Below, piece by piece: positions 37,001 through 47,718 of a stretch of 64,000 bases of DNA; the first letter of the stretch is position 1; each line of letters begins with the position of its first letter. The stretch is from Spirochaetales bacterium. Lineage in GTDB: Bacteria > Spirochaetota > Spirochaetia > JABEVK01. The stretch lies in assembly GCA_947478845.1 (NCBI GenBank), contig CANJXC010000001.1:248001-312000 (forward strand). The letters run 5' to 3'. The notes under the pieces are model-generated. The model saw only the letters and a program-made list of their open reading frames with translations. It did not search any database and was not told where the DNA came from. Made by a program: the position numbers and the translations under genes.

Positions 37001-40000
37001 TTCTCCAATACGGTTATCTGCAAACAGGATTCCCTCTCTCTCGTACACCTGGGCAGCGTCCTTTGGCCAGATTCGATGAAAGAGCGTCCTTCCCTCCACC
37101 AACTGCCCTAGGGAGTCCTCCCCCCTCACGACAACTGCGATTCGGGCGTAGGGCAAGTCTAGGGGTGTGGGGATTTCAAAGTTCCAGGTATTTTCGGTGA
37201 CTTTGTCCTTCACCGGTAAAAGCGGCAGAAAAGGACCGTTGAGCCAATCGGGCTGCGAAAAATCGGCGATCCGGTATTCGAGTCGCTTCCAACTGTTAGG
37301 CGAAGGGACCTTCCCCTGTATGCGAGTGTCCTTAGTTACGGCGACTGCGGCCCCAAAGGTCATTCCGCTGAACTGCACCGGTCCTGACATCGAGGTCGAG
37401 GTAAACTCGACGGAGATTGGTTTTCCCTCTTTACCGCCCGCGTCGAGAGGAAAAACGGTCAACTTGTGAGATCCAAGAGGGGGCACTCCAAGATCGACAA
37501 GGAAGCTACCAAGCGGCGGCTTAGCGGGATCGGGGGTTGTGGTCACCTTCGGGTTACCATCGAGTTGGCTGCTCCAACTCACGACGCCGCGGTCGTCGCC
37601 GATCCAGCCCGAGGCCGTCACGTTGCCTGTGAGGACCATCTTCTCGGTTCGAGGAAGGAACCTTGCCACCGGCAAGTCGGAAGCATCATCATAGGGAACC
37701 TTGAAGGTAAGCGTTGCAGTCTGCTTGTTGCTGTTGGACGCCGTGAAGATCAAACTCCGATCTTTCCATGCGCTGACATCCACATCTACTGTAAAGTAGC
37801 CAGCGTCTGTGAGGGTCAATGGCTTCTGCGCGAGCCCTTCTCCCCTCACGTTCAGTTGCGGCACAGCGTCAAAGCCTCTGATTCGTCCAGTGATCGGCAA
37901 AGTTCCATTGAGACCCTTACGCTCTGGTGTTGGGAACAAGATCTGCAAGGCCGGGATAGGAGCTGCAGCCGTGGATGCACTGGGCGCGGGTGGAGTCTCC
38001 AGCGATAACTGCAGAAGCTTCTCAGCTTGGTTGCCCGCCACATCAAACACGCGGATCTTCACCGGAGTCGAAAGATAAGTTGCGAGATCTAGGTTCAGGG
38101 TAAAGGGTCGGTCAATAGGAAGTGCAACCACCTTTCTGTCGAGCTGAACTTCTGCCCGAGCAACGGCCCCTTCGTCCGTAAATCGACCAGAAACCAAGAC
38201 AGTACCTTTGCTTTTTGAATCGAGCAAAGGTACCGCCAGGTCGATCTCGGGCGCTTGCGTGTCCCTTCGAACTACGGTCAGCACTCTTGCCTCACGGCCG
38301 GCTTTGTCGGTGGCCCTCAGCAGTAGGTTAACAACATCGTCGGGGCCGGGAAGAGTGATGGTGCGGGAAAAGGTGCTCGTGTTACCCACGGGAAGGTCCA
38401 GTTGGGCCCAGGTGACCCCATTGTCGACCGACCACTCAAACTTGGCAAGCCCACCCGAGTCGCTCACCTGTCCATCAATTTTCAACAGACCGTTTGACCA
38501 GGCACCGGGCAAAGGCGAGGAAAGTCCCACCGCAGGAGGGGCGACGTCACTAAGTATGCTCCCAAAGTCGGTATCGAAAACCCTGCCCTTGTCGGTAACG
38601 ATGTGAAGTTTGGCTCCATCGATTCGTCCGTCTTTCAAGGCCTTGAGGGTAATGACCTGGCCATCGAAGGAAACCCCTACCGGCACCGTGGCGACAGCGC
38701 GGGAGGTGCTGAGAATTTCAATGGTACGTATGTTTCCCCCGCTGAAGTAGCCCAGAAGGGGTGTCTCCGGCGTGAGAAATAGAGGATTGCTCCCTATTCT
38801 CGCATCCACGAATGCCAGACCTTCAGGTCCCTGCGGTTTTGAGTAATTCAAAACATTGATAAAACTTGAGGCCGTGAAAACCTGCCCGTAAACGTCTGCA
38901 GCGGTGACTTTGACCGCGACGACACCAAAGGGAGGATCAGCAGGAAAAATCAGATCTGCTGAAAAGCCCGATTTCGCAGCAACAGGAATCAGTTTCATCG
39001 GTTCGCCGTCCGCGAGGCTCCAGGTGAGTTCCTTGAGCTGGTTTGGCGAAGTGAGACTGACGCGGATACGGTTCTTTTTCTCCGGAGCCACCTTCATGCC
39101 AGCAGTAAACGGAATCTCCATGTCGTTGGCGAACAGACTCACAAGAGAGATCTCAGGCTTGGGCAGAATGCCAGTGAAGGTATAACTCGCCGTGCTCCCG
39201 CGTTTTTGGGTTTGGTCGACAGGAGTCAGTGTCAGTTTGTTGGTTCCCGAAAGCATACCGGGCAGGAGAAAGGAAAAGGAAGCCCCAACAGACTGAAGTT
39301 TTTCAGGGCCACCATTAAGACTCCAAGCGACCGCTGAAGGACCATCAGGTGCCCGCAAAGTCCCTGTGATAGTCATCGGGTCGTCAAAGGTCGACTTGTC
39401 TATCTCCTGCTTGAGGATCAGTGTGGGCAGAGATGTTTCCAGTTCCAATTTGCGGCGAACGGTGAGAAAACCTTTGGCACCCGCCGTGTCGGTTGCTTCG
39501 AAAGTTACAGCAACTTCTGGGCCTACCTCCTTAGACAGGTCAAGGTCTACCGACCAGAAAGGATTCCCAGCCAAAACAGGAATTTTGACCGCTGTATTCT
39601 TTCCAATCTGGGCCGTGAGACTGGCAATACCGAGCTTTTTGGTCACTTTGCCTGCAAAACGGACAATCCCATGCACTCCTGCCTCTTCCTTGGGTGATAA
39701 GACTTCTAGAATCGGAGGGGTATTGTCGGCTAACAGTAAGAACGCCAACCGTGATTCACTGCCCTGCCGGTCGATGCCCTTAAACCAGAGAACTACCGGA
39801 CCGTCTGGGAACAAGCGGGAGTTGAGGTGTACCTGCCAGTCGCGAGATTTGGCTGTCGGGTCAGATGGCATCTCAATAGGTTTCCAGGTGGCAGCGCCGT
39901 CGGTGCTCCATGACATCGACGCGAGCCCATTTCCGTCGGTCAGGGTACCCTTGAGGTCGAGCTCACCGGTGACTCTCTCTCCGGATGGGTGACTGACAAC

Positions 40001-40570
40001 CGTCAAGCCGGGTTTGAACTGATCGGTGATGAAAGGCACCCTTTGTGTGCGACCTTCGAGGTTATGGACATCGAAGCCCCTGACTTCGACTTCATGCGGG
40101 CCGTCCGCATAGGTCGAGAGATCCAACTTGTAGGACCAGAATGCCTTTCCGCTCGCAACTTTCCAATCACCACCATCGATGCGAACCTCGACACGCCCCA
40201 CACCTTCGGTAGCGGTCGCAGCACCTACGATGTTTACCGATGATCTGATTCTTTGATTGGGTTCAGGAGTTGCCAAGGTCACGACAGGGAGTGCGCTATC
40301 AGGATCGTTGATGATATTGAAAGGCGTAGAATACGTGACATTGCCGGCTTGGTCGGTGGTCTTGATCACGACGTTATAGGTGCCGGCTTTCTGATCCGTG
40401 AGGTCGATAGTTCCCGAAAAGGTTTGAGATCCTTTAGCTTCTTTGTAGGTTGCTTCTTTGTTTCCGTTTGCCCACACAGCTGGAGTCAGCCCCCAGAGGA
40501 GAAAAAGGAGTATGACGTGCCACCGGGACCGCCACAACGCAAAAGCCTGCATAAACTCCACAATATCCAT
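34013..40570 (-). CDS. Giant exported protein with many Ig-like repeats
   Basis: Protein of about 2,185 residues. ATG 40570 (or 40552, with GGAG close upstream) leads into a signal sequence (ALWRSRWHVILLFLLWGL, then TPAVWA). Most of the chain is a run of beta-sandwich repeats of about 90-100 residues resembling bacterial Ig-like domains, each with motifs such as SVDSG.TW, SLDNGLSW or RIDGG.W and a RATD..G or KTTDQAGN strand. The last 150 residues differ: alternating hydrophobic strands rich in aromatic residues, ending in GLRVGIW, as in outer-membrane beta-barrels. It may be a surface or periplasmic adhesin-like or scaffold protein. It ends 53 bp before flgN on the same strand, so co-transcription with the flagellar operon is possible. 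Confidence 0.75.
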   Translation of the reverse strand: MDIVEFMQAFALWRSRWHVILLFLLWGLTPAVWANGNKEATYKEAKGSQTFSGTIDLTDQKAGTYNVVIKTTDQAGNVTYSTPFNIINDPDSALPVVTLATPEPNQRIRSSVNIVGAATATEGVGRVEVRIDGGDWKVASGKAFWSYKLDLSTYADGPHEVEVRGFDVHNLEGRTQRVPFITDQFKPGLTVVSHPSGERVTGELDLKGTLTDGNGLASMSWSTDGAATWKPIEMPSDPTAKSRDWQVHLNSRLFPDGPVVLWFKGIDRQGSESRLAFLLLADNTPPILEVLSPKEEAGVHGIVRFAGKVTKKLGIASLTAQIGKNTAVKIPVLAGNPFWSVDLDLSKEVGPEVAVTFEATDTAGAKGFLTVRRKLELETSLPTLILKQEIDKSTFDDPMTITGTLRAPDGPSAVAWSLNGGPEKLQSVGASFSFLLPGMLSGTNKLTLTPVDQTQKRGSTASYTFTGILPKPEISLVSLFANDMEIPFTAGMKVAPEKKNRIRVSLTSPNQLKELTWSLADGEPMKLIPVAAKSGFSADLIFPADPPFGVVAVKVTAADVYGQVFTASSFINVLNYSKPQGPEGLAFVDARIGSNPLFLTPETPLLGYFSGGNIRTIEILSTSRAVATVPVGVSFDGQVITLKALKDGRIDGAKLHIVTDKGRVFDTDFGSILSDVAPPAVGLSSPLPGAWSNGLLKIDGQVSDSGGLAKFEWSVDNGVTWAQLDLPVGNTSTFSRTITLPGPDDVVNLLLRATDKAGREARVLTVVRRDTQAPEIDLAVPLLDSKSKGTVLVSGRFTDEGAVARAEVQLDRKVVALPIDRPFTLNLDLATYLSTPVKIRVFDVAGNQAEKLLQLSLETPPAPSASTAAAPIPALQILFPTPERKGLNGTLPITGRIRGFDAVPQLNVRGEGLAQKPLTLTDAGYFTVDVDVSAWKDRSLIFTASNSNKQTATLTFKVPYDDASDLPVARFLPRTEKMVLTGNVTASGWIGDDRGVVSWSSQLDGNPKVTTTPDPAKPPLGSFLVDLGVPPLGSHKLTVFPLDAGGKEGKPISVEFTSTSMSGPVQFSGMTFGAAVAVTKDTRIQGKVPSPNSWKRLEYRIADFSQPDWLNGPFLPLLPVKDKVTENTWNFEIPTPLDLPYARIAVVVRGEDSLGQLVEGRTLFHRIWPKDAAQVYEREGILFADNRIGENGKVELLPGATFSGTFRGSALKSVTLVPPVAGLDLQLSGDRILLSAKEEGLYGPFTVSALTVDNEKYSSQTFTLFFDGGGPSIDVSTPQTGDWIRGSVQVEGKITEPSGLVSSEVSVDSGQTWSKLVVNKGVFSVKLPVTGPDGLVGIRLRATDRGGHVSSLDRWVTNDGGGPAIAIVTPPEGLKVNGLTTIVGTATDLGGIGKIEFSDDGKTYKLANGTDTFQFQLDFASYAKLPEKWSIRATDLAGNVSVTPVAFAVDQEADKPVVQIQTPANGEVVRSDFKITGMVFDDDGVKSVSWRIDGGPWTKFDNVTSFSIAQALSTLKDNEHRIEMQAEDIYGTKSNVFTSTFRVSLAPPVSVLLAPEIQKTANGVVSLIGAGLDRNGIKSVAISLDNGLSWNRAEFRPKEDLVLSPGADPQVKEFLPKERREWEWRFDTKTLKDGTYSVLIRTTDAYDSESIYTSLLNLDNTFPQLTLNSPTDGQPLLDALKLEGRSSDNVNLQSLKAMLRLIEATATVSGVASSVSVSSNTVQVYDLPVTPVFNQEFPLDTLTPGWYNLRLEGRDAAGNTTYIARNVQIGSAATFDKVEVLYPLSGETRNGMFLIAGKVTSHNKVEKASILIDGKSKTLVDIDEKGYFQLEVFGDLVESGEHVIQAVVQLNAAVKLSSEPRKVIFEAEGPYVQVTSTKNGAFVTNRPYIEGVAGWMAVETLQDVNKLDPTHAITSVEVSLDNGKSFTSAVGTANWTYRLESLELPDGALPLVFRARFADGSAALQRMIVNVRQTATTVNMTKSLENTRVYGKVELSGYTSDPTGQSKVEIALREGDKANYGAPTFIQGLYMDTHLWGATWWEQAVGFSFSNEAVKLQAQIGQAPPDSRFSGTIAGIKLIATVATIPFQYFFGPDWDWLSQTVALGADFSLFSNTTTFLDFSGKEAPSVFLGSLLVQWELAKITLRNQTFFRTYSWYGELTTWFISSEVQATVVPSFSTGLRVGIW

Positions 40571-40724
40571 TTTCTCAAAAACTTCCAACTGCACTTTTTT
40601 AAAATATCTTGCTATTTCTTGCACTATCGGCACTTTAGTGCGGGAACTTCATCCGACGAGGCTTGGAAAAGGACAACAGACTCCAAGAACACGGGAATAT
40701 CACTAGTGGCTAGTTAGTTCCATA

Positions 40725-43373
<2,649 letters not shown>

Positions 43374-43381
43374 TGAACGCG

Positions 43382-43411
43382 ATTATAGAGGAAGCCCCAA
43401 ACAAGAATCAA
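43382..43411 (-). promoter_or_regulatory. valS promoter giving a leaderless or near-leaderless mRNA
   Basis: On the minus strand TTGATT (43406-43411) and a perfect TATAAT (43382-43387) are 18 bp apart. Only 8 nt separate the -10 from the valS ATG, so transcription would start at or within a couple of bases of the start codon. Confidence 0.6.
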
Positions 43412-43444
43412 CAAGACAGGGATATCACCAGGAAAGCTTTGAAA

Positions 43445-44677
43445 CTAGGTACGGGACTTGGACTCTGCTCGGCTTTTGTTCATGCGGTCCATTTTGCGGA
43501 AATACTTCGCCTGACGTTCAACCTCGGACATGTCTGCAACCACAATCTTGTTCTCCACGAGCTTAAAACCTTGAGCAGCCATCATTTCCTTGACAAAGAG
43601 GTTACCCTCCGCACTGGAGAAACCCACCATGTTGAGGAGATCTTTCGGGCCGAAGGGAAAAGTATAGGGAACTCCAGGCTTCATAGCTACCCTCGCTTTT
43701 TCCATTTGCAAGTACAGTGCATCGTAAAGGCGCCCCACCGGGCTGTCCAGTGTCGCGTTGGAAAGCTGACGGTAGAGGGACCAGATGCGCTCGGCAAGCA
43801 GTGTCGTCAGCCGAGTAATGATCTGAGGCTGTGTCGTGACCATGCGTTGAAAGTTGGCCCGATTGACGGCGAGCAAGACAGCTTCCTCGTAGGCATCGGC
43901 TGATGCTGACCTAGGCTTATTCTCGATCAGAGACATTTCGCCGAAGATGTCGCCAGGCTTGAGAATAGCCAAGAGTACTTCCTTGTCACCCACGATCTTC
44001 GAGATTTTTACCTGACCCTTCTGCAGGATGTACATTTCTTGACCGGACTGCCCCTCAGCAAAAATCATGGTGTCTTTGGGATAGGTACGGGTAAAGACGT
44101 CTTCTGGCGGTTCCAAGTAAGCAACTTTCGCATAGGGCTTAATCTTTCCCATGCGGTCCTTGGCAACAGCCGCTTGCGCCCCCTGAGGATTGTTCCTGAT
44201 GTACTGGTAATACGCAAAGAAAGCCTGATTGTACTTGCTCTGCTTGGCATAGTACTCCGCGACGCTGAACAGGTGCTCTGCGTCGCCGTCGACAGAGTTC
44301 TTGAAGGTCAGTTTTGTGAGAGCCTCATCGAGGTAACGAACTTTTTTTGAGAAGCCCTGAATAATCTTCATGGCAACAGGCGCATTGCGTTCAATCAAGA
44401 CACCATATTGATCTCGATGCACCTGAATCAAGGAAACATCGGTAAGGGCTTGGGTGGTCTCGATATGAGAGTGGGAACTCATCGTTGACACGACGCCAAA
44501 GAAGTCACCGGGTTGAAGCGGACCTGAGTCCTCCTCTTCCACAACCTCAACTTCCTTGCTGATCCGGACCTTGCCCGACCGAAGGATATAAAAGTAGTCA
44601 GAGTTAGACTTCCCTTCAACAATGATGTAAGCGTCTTTTTTGAAACTGACAAGCTGGAGCTGTAAAGGATTATCCAT
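43445..44677 (-). CDS. Protein with two cyclic-nucleotide-binding domains and a winged-helix-like C-terminus
   Basis: Cytoplasmic protein of 410 residues. The first cNMP-type jelly roll covers about residues 10-120 (ILRSGKVRISKEV, LQPGDFFGVVS), the second about 200-310 (MIFAEGQSGQEMYILQKGQV, LKPGDIFGEMSLIENKPRSA, which keeps the Gly-Glu and Arg-Ser-Ala phosphate cassette). A TPR-like helical linker joins them. The C-terminal segment (FGPKDLLNMVGFSSAEGNLF) resembles a Crp-family winged helix, perhaps degenerate. A sensor or regulator role is likely; the same kind of gene stands next to cysS and murB in Treponema as I recall it. It has its own strong promoter. Confidence 0.8.
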   Translation of the reverse strand: MDNPLQLQLVSFKKDAYIIVEGKSNSDYFYILRSGKVRISKEVEVVEEEDSGPLQPGDFFGVVSTMSSHSHIETTQALTDVSLIQVHRDQYGVLIERNAPVAMKIIQGFSKKVRYLDEALTKLTFKNSVDGDAEHLFSVAEYYAKQSKYNQAFFAYYQYIRNNPQGAQAAVAKDRMGKIKPYAKVAYLEPPEDVFTRTYPKDTMIFAEGQSGQEMYILQKGQVKISKIVGDKEVLLAILKPGDIFGEMSLIENKPRSASADAYEEAVLLAVNRANFQRMVTTQPQIITRLTTLLAERIWSLYRQLSNATLDSPVGRLYDALYLQMEKARVAMKPGVPYTFPFGPKDLLNMVGFSSAEGNLFVKEMMAAQGFKLVENKIVVADMSEVERQAKYFRKMDRMNKSRAESKSRT

Positions 44678-44706
44678 AAATGCTGTGGCGCCCCACCTTC
44701 GGAAAC

Positions 44707-44735
44707 AGTATAGGTACCCCTTGCGACACTGTCAA
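44707..44735 (-). promoter_or_regulatory. Strong sigma70 promoter for the cNMP-binding protein gene
   Basis: Minus strand TTGACA (44730-44735), a 17-bp spacer and TATACT (44707-44712). This is the closest match to the consensus in the window. The -10 is 29 bp before the ATG at 44677. Confidence 0.75.
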
Positions 44736-44740
44736 CAAAC

Positions 44741-46294
44741 TCAGGGCGCCGCGGATGCTTCAAGTACGGGTGTTCCCCAACTTACGCTTCCCAACTCCAA
44801 GGAATCCGTGACTTCTGCCAACAAAGTTTGCGTCGTGAAGGGAAGCACACCTGAAACCGGTCGTGAGCTCGGCGCGAGCCGAACTGGATAAACCTTATCA
44901 GTCGCCCACGGCAAGTGACGGTTATCAAAACTCCCAACTTCCGCATCGACAGAACCTTCAGCCGAATCGAGCACGAGCCACGGATCGATATCAATCCAGG
45001 ATGCGCCCGAAATCCAAACCCGCACCCAGACGTGAGCCGTCAAGTTCCCTGATTCTCCAAGGTAGAAGCCACGGACTAAACGCACTACCAAACCCGCCTG
45101 TTTCCCCACTACAGCGGATAAGGTGGCGGCTTCCCAAGGGTTGAGCATGCGTGAACTTAGCAGCGAAGCCGCATTGGTTCGGTTGGGCGTTCCCATCGCC
45201 GCACGGTGAAAGCCGGCCCGAAGCGCTGTGAGAAGATGCTTTGTTTTCAGGAAATCGTCGGGAGCATCGAGGCCCCAATTTTGACTGAGGGTCTTCAACG
45301 AGCCAGGAACTGAGGTCCAGAGATTCTCCGGCAAGGCAGGTCCTGGCGGAATTGGAAGATCCAGCGGTATTTCCACTCCCGCTGGCCATCCCTGCCATCG
45401 TCGGGAGGCCACGGTCAAGGTGAGCCTCCAGTGCGTCGAAAGGCTCTGAGAAACCGAAGTAAACTGTAACGGGTCCGCTTGCGGTTTTGCCGACAGGTTC
45501 AGCCCCCCTTGGGGCAGAGGCGGCAGTATGGTGAGGTTGCCAGAGCCTGCGTTTACCGTTATTTCTAAGGGAAAATTGAGATGATAGGTTCGCAAGGACT
45601 CGAGAACAACGGGCGTGGAAGGATTCAGTGCAAGAGGGGTCGAAAAACCCTTGGCATTGTGAACAGTGCTCACGGTCTTATCACCCCAGCCCGAGGGAAG
45701 GTAGAACTGGATGCTTTGGTCAGACCAACTGATTGTCTGGTATGGACTAATGTCTTGGGAAATCGTTTCTCCTGATGGCATCGGAGCCGTTAGGGTGAGC
45801 CATGAGCCGTTGTCTGCCCGCCCAAAGCCGCGGCCTCCAAGGGTCACTAATTGTCCGGGAACTGGTGAGCTAGGAAGCACATAAGTGATTTCCAGTTCGG
45901 GCGTTTCAGGGCGAGATTTTAGAACGGTAGGTACGCTGAAGGAGTTCGTGAAAAGTACGCTGGAGCTGATTCCTTGGGAATTGGAAACCGTAACCAGCCC
46001 CGAAGGGGCATCTGAGGGCACTTGAAAGACAATCCTCTGGTCACTCCATTCCGTTATTACCGAAGGAGGCGGCGTCAGGCCCGATATCGTAAGTTGTCCC
46101 TCTCGGGCTGTGCGGCCAAAATAATCGCCGATCAATGTCACGGTATCGCCAGGGGCAGCAATCGAAGGATGAATGTCGGAAATTACGGGTGCTTTTCGTG
46201 AAAAGAGCATCATCATCGAGAAAACTATTGCCAAGAAGACCAGGGCTGCCAATGGCCATTGCCGGCGCAGGGTTGAACGGTCCCAGGCTTTCAA
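44741..46294 (-). CDS. Membrane-anchored protein with TIG domains and a Cys-less transglutaminase-like domain
   Basis: Protein of 517 residues. An N-terminal membrane segment (residues about 13-32) is followed by two IPT/TIG beta-domains (starting PVISDIHPSIAAPGDTVTLI and ITYVLPSSPVPGQLVTLGG) and then by a region near 380-435 like a transglutaminase core: AATLSAVVGKQAGLVVRLVR, a His in AHVWVRVW and an Asp in WIDIDPW. The catalytic Cys expected before the Ala-rich helix is absent; no Cys occurs in that region. It is therefore probably a non-catalytic relative with a binding role in the periplasm. The TTG start overlaps the stop of the preceding gene (TTGA). Confidence 0.7.
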   Translation of the reverse strand: MKAWDRSTLRRQWPLAALVFLAIVFSMMMLFSRKAPVISDIHPSIAAPGDTVTLIGDYFGRTAREGQLTISGLTPPPSVITEWSDQRIVFQVPSDAPSGLVTVSNSQGISSSVLFTNSFSVPTVLKSRPETPELEITYVLPSSPVPGQLVTLGGRGFGRADNGSWLTLTAPMPSGETISQDISPYQTISWSDQSIQFYLPSGWGDKTVSTVHNAKGFSTPLALNPSTPVVLESLRTYHLNFPLEITVNAGSGNLTILPPLPQGGLNLSAKPQADPLQFTSVSQSLSTHWRLTLTVASRRWQGWPAGVEIPLDLPIPPGPALPENLWTSVPGSLKTLSQNWGLDAPDDFLKTKHLLTALRAGFHRAAMGTPNRTNAASLLSSRMLNPWEAATLSAVVGKQAGLVVRLVRGFYLGESGNLTAHVWVRVWISGASWIDIDPWLVLDSAEGSVDAEVGSFDNRHLPWATDKVYPVRLAPSSRPVSGVLPFTTQTLLAEVTDSLELGSVSWGTPVLEASAAP

Positions 46295-46725
46295 GGGAGC
46301 ACCGCCTCAACATGCAACTCCACAAGCATCTGGTGTTTGGCGCCTCTTCGCTCCCTGCCCAAAGGGAAGTAAACCACCCGTTCACCGGCAGGAACTATCA
46401 AAGACTGCACGGAAGTCCTCCAATTCCGCCCTGCGACTTCGCCTTGTCTAACAAATCCCTGCACTACAATAAGATAACTCAAATCTGGGGCCGAATAACA
46501 GGTAATGGTGAGCCTGACACTGGTCGAGCCTACCTCGAGGTTGACCACTACTGGTCTTCCGGCCACTGTGTCCTGAATCAGAGTTTGTTCCCAAATCACC
46601 TGCACGGCATCATTGAGGATGCGAGGCACGACGGTGAGGTGGAGCAGGGGCTCTTCCTGTGCCGGTAGATCGGCCAGAGCAAACCCGATAGTCAGGAAAA
46701 GCGCCACAGTCCGGACGTGTTTCAG
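46291..46725 (-). CDS. Small exported hypothetical protein, possibly starting at CTG
   Basis: Protein of about 144 residues. The first conventional start is GTG 46707, but that would begin inside the signal peptide. A CTG at 46725, overlapping the anti-sigma stop (CTGA) and preceded by GGGGGAG at 4 nt, gives a proper signal sequence with positive charge (MKHVRTVALFLTIGFALA if read as Met). The mature part is all-beta and rich in Val and Leu, with no recognised family. It stands between the anti-sigma gene and the TIG-domain gene and is coupled to both, so it may be part of the envelope function controlled by the sigma factor. Confidence 0.55.
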   Translation of the reverse strand: MKHVRTVALFLTIGFALADLPAQEEPLLHLTVVPRILNDAVQVIWEQTLIQDTVAGRPVVVNLEVGSTSVRLTITCYSAPDLSYLIVVQGFVRQGEVAGRNWRTSVQSLIVPAGERVVYFPLGRERRGAKHQMLVELHVEAVLP

Positions 46726-47165
46726 GGCGCTCCCCCTTCCATAGTCGAGACTTTGAGAAGCTGGCCGTCGCCACTGAGCTGCAGGCTATACTGCCCGGGA
46801 ACCTGAACCTTCAGTTCTGCCAGGTTTTGGCTCGCAGGAGCCGAGTGTGTGCCGAGCCAGAAACCTGACCCCAACACAAAGGCCAAAACCGCGGCCACGG
46901 CAGGGTAGCTCCACCACGGCAGAAAGGTGGTTGGTTTGACCAGCGCTTCGCGCGGAGCAAGCGCCTGAAGCCTCGACCAAACAGCAATCTGGGAATCCTC
47001 GATCGCAGGCCAAGGTGCCTCAGCCAGTTGGTGTTTGACTTTGTGGTGAAGTTGGGCTTCGGCCTCCATTTCCCGGTCTTGGCGAATCAACTCATCGACG
47101 CGAGTGGCCCAGGGCTCTTCGACTTCGTGATCGACGTGCGCCGATATCAGCATCTTGGGATTCAA
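46722..47165 (-). CDS. Anti-sigma factor-like membrane protein
   Basis: Protein of 147 residues with a helical cytoplasmic N-terminus (about 85 residues), a single membrane segment (about 86-105) and a short periplasmic tail. Its ATG overlaps the stop of the ECF sigma gene (ATGA), the usual arrangement for a cognate anti-sigma factor. The N-terminus starts like a zinc-finger anti-sigma domain (ISAHVDHEVEE) but lacks the HxxxCxxC cysteines; there is no Cys in the protein. It should hold the sigma factor at the membrane until an envelope signal arrives. Confidence 0.7.
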   Translation of the reverse strand: MNPKMLISAHVDHEVEEPWATRVDELIRQDREMEAEAQLHHKVKHQLAEAPWPAIEDSQIAVWSRLQALAPREALVKPTTFLPWWSYPAVAAVLAFVLGSGFWLGTHSAPASQNLAELKVQVPGQYSLQLSGDGQLLKVSTMEGGAP

Positions 47166-47704
47166 AGGACCTCCTTCAGCAGCTTCGCTAGCTGGGCCCT
47201 GGCGCGAAACACCCGGACCTTCACATTTCCTTCGGTAATCAAAAGCATTTTCCCGATCTCCGCGTAGGAAAAATCAGTATATTCTTTCAAGACAAGGACT
47301 TCTCTCATTTTTACAGGGAGAACCAGTAGTGCACGCTGAACAGCTTCTTTGTCTTCCTGACCCACTATCAACTCCAATGCGCCAGCTTGTTGCTGTATTG
47401 CCGGTTCGTGAAAAACCCTTTCCAGCGCCCGCCGCTCCCTACCCCGGCGCTTTTCGTGGTTTAGGGTTAGATTCCTCACGACCCTGATCAGCCAATACTT
47501 CAGGCCGTCATCGGTCGGCAACTGCTCCCGTCGCTCGTAGTATTTGATGAAGGCTTCCTGAACCAGTTCCTCGGCCACTTCCCGCTTCCCCACCATGCGG
47601 TAGACGATGCGGAACAGCAGGGGAAACCAATCTTCATACGCCTTATGAAAAGCCTGTGAGGGGTTGACTTCACCTGACATGGAAAACAGCAAGAAGGTCT
47701 TCAC
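47162..47704 (-). CDS. ECF-type RNA polymerase sigma factor
   Basis: Sigma-24/ECF factor of 180 residues from GTG 47704, or 172 from ATG 47680. Region 2 is visible in RIVYRMVGKREVAEELVQEA and region 4 in KEYTDFSYAEIGKMLLITEG followed by VKVRVFRARAQL. Regions 1 and 3 are absent, as in all ECF factors. It starts 14 bp after the cysS stop and is coupled to the anti-sigma gene, so cysS, sigma, anti-sigma and the two following envelope genes probably form one operon. The signal and target promoters are unknown. Confidence 0.92.
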   Translation of the reverse strand: MKTFLLFSMSGEVNPSQAFHKAYEDWFPLLFRIVYRMVGKREVAEELVQEAFIKYYERREQLPTDDGLKYWLIRVVRNLTLNHEKRRGRERRALERVFHEPAIQQQAGALELIVGQEDKEAVQRALLVLPVKMREVLVLKEYTDFSYAEIGKMLLITEGNVKVRVFRARAQLAKLLKEVL

Positions 47705-47718
47705 GTTACAAGGGACCC

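Noticed and set aside
39366-39992. Open frame of 208 codons on the plus strand
   Set aside because: Antisense to the Ig-repeat gene, one of many such shadows there, no start signals.
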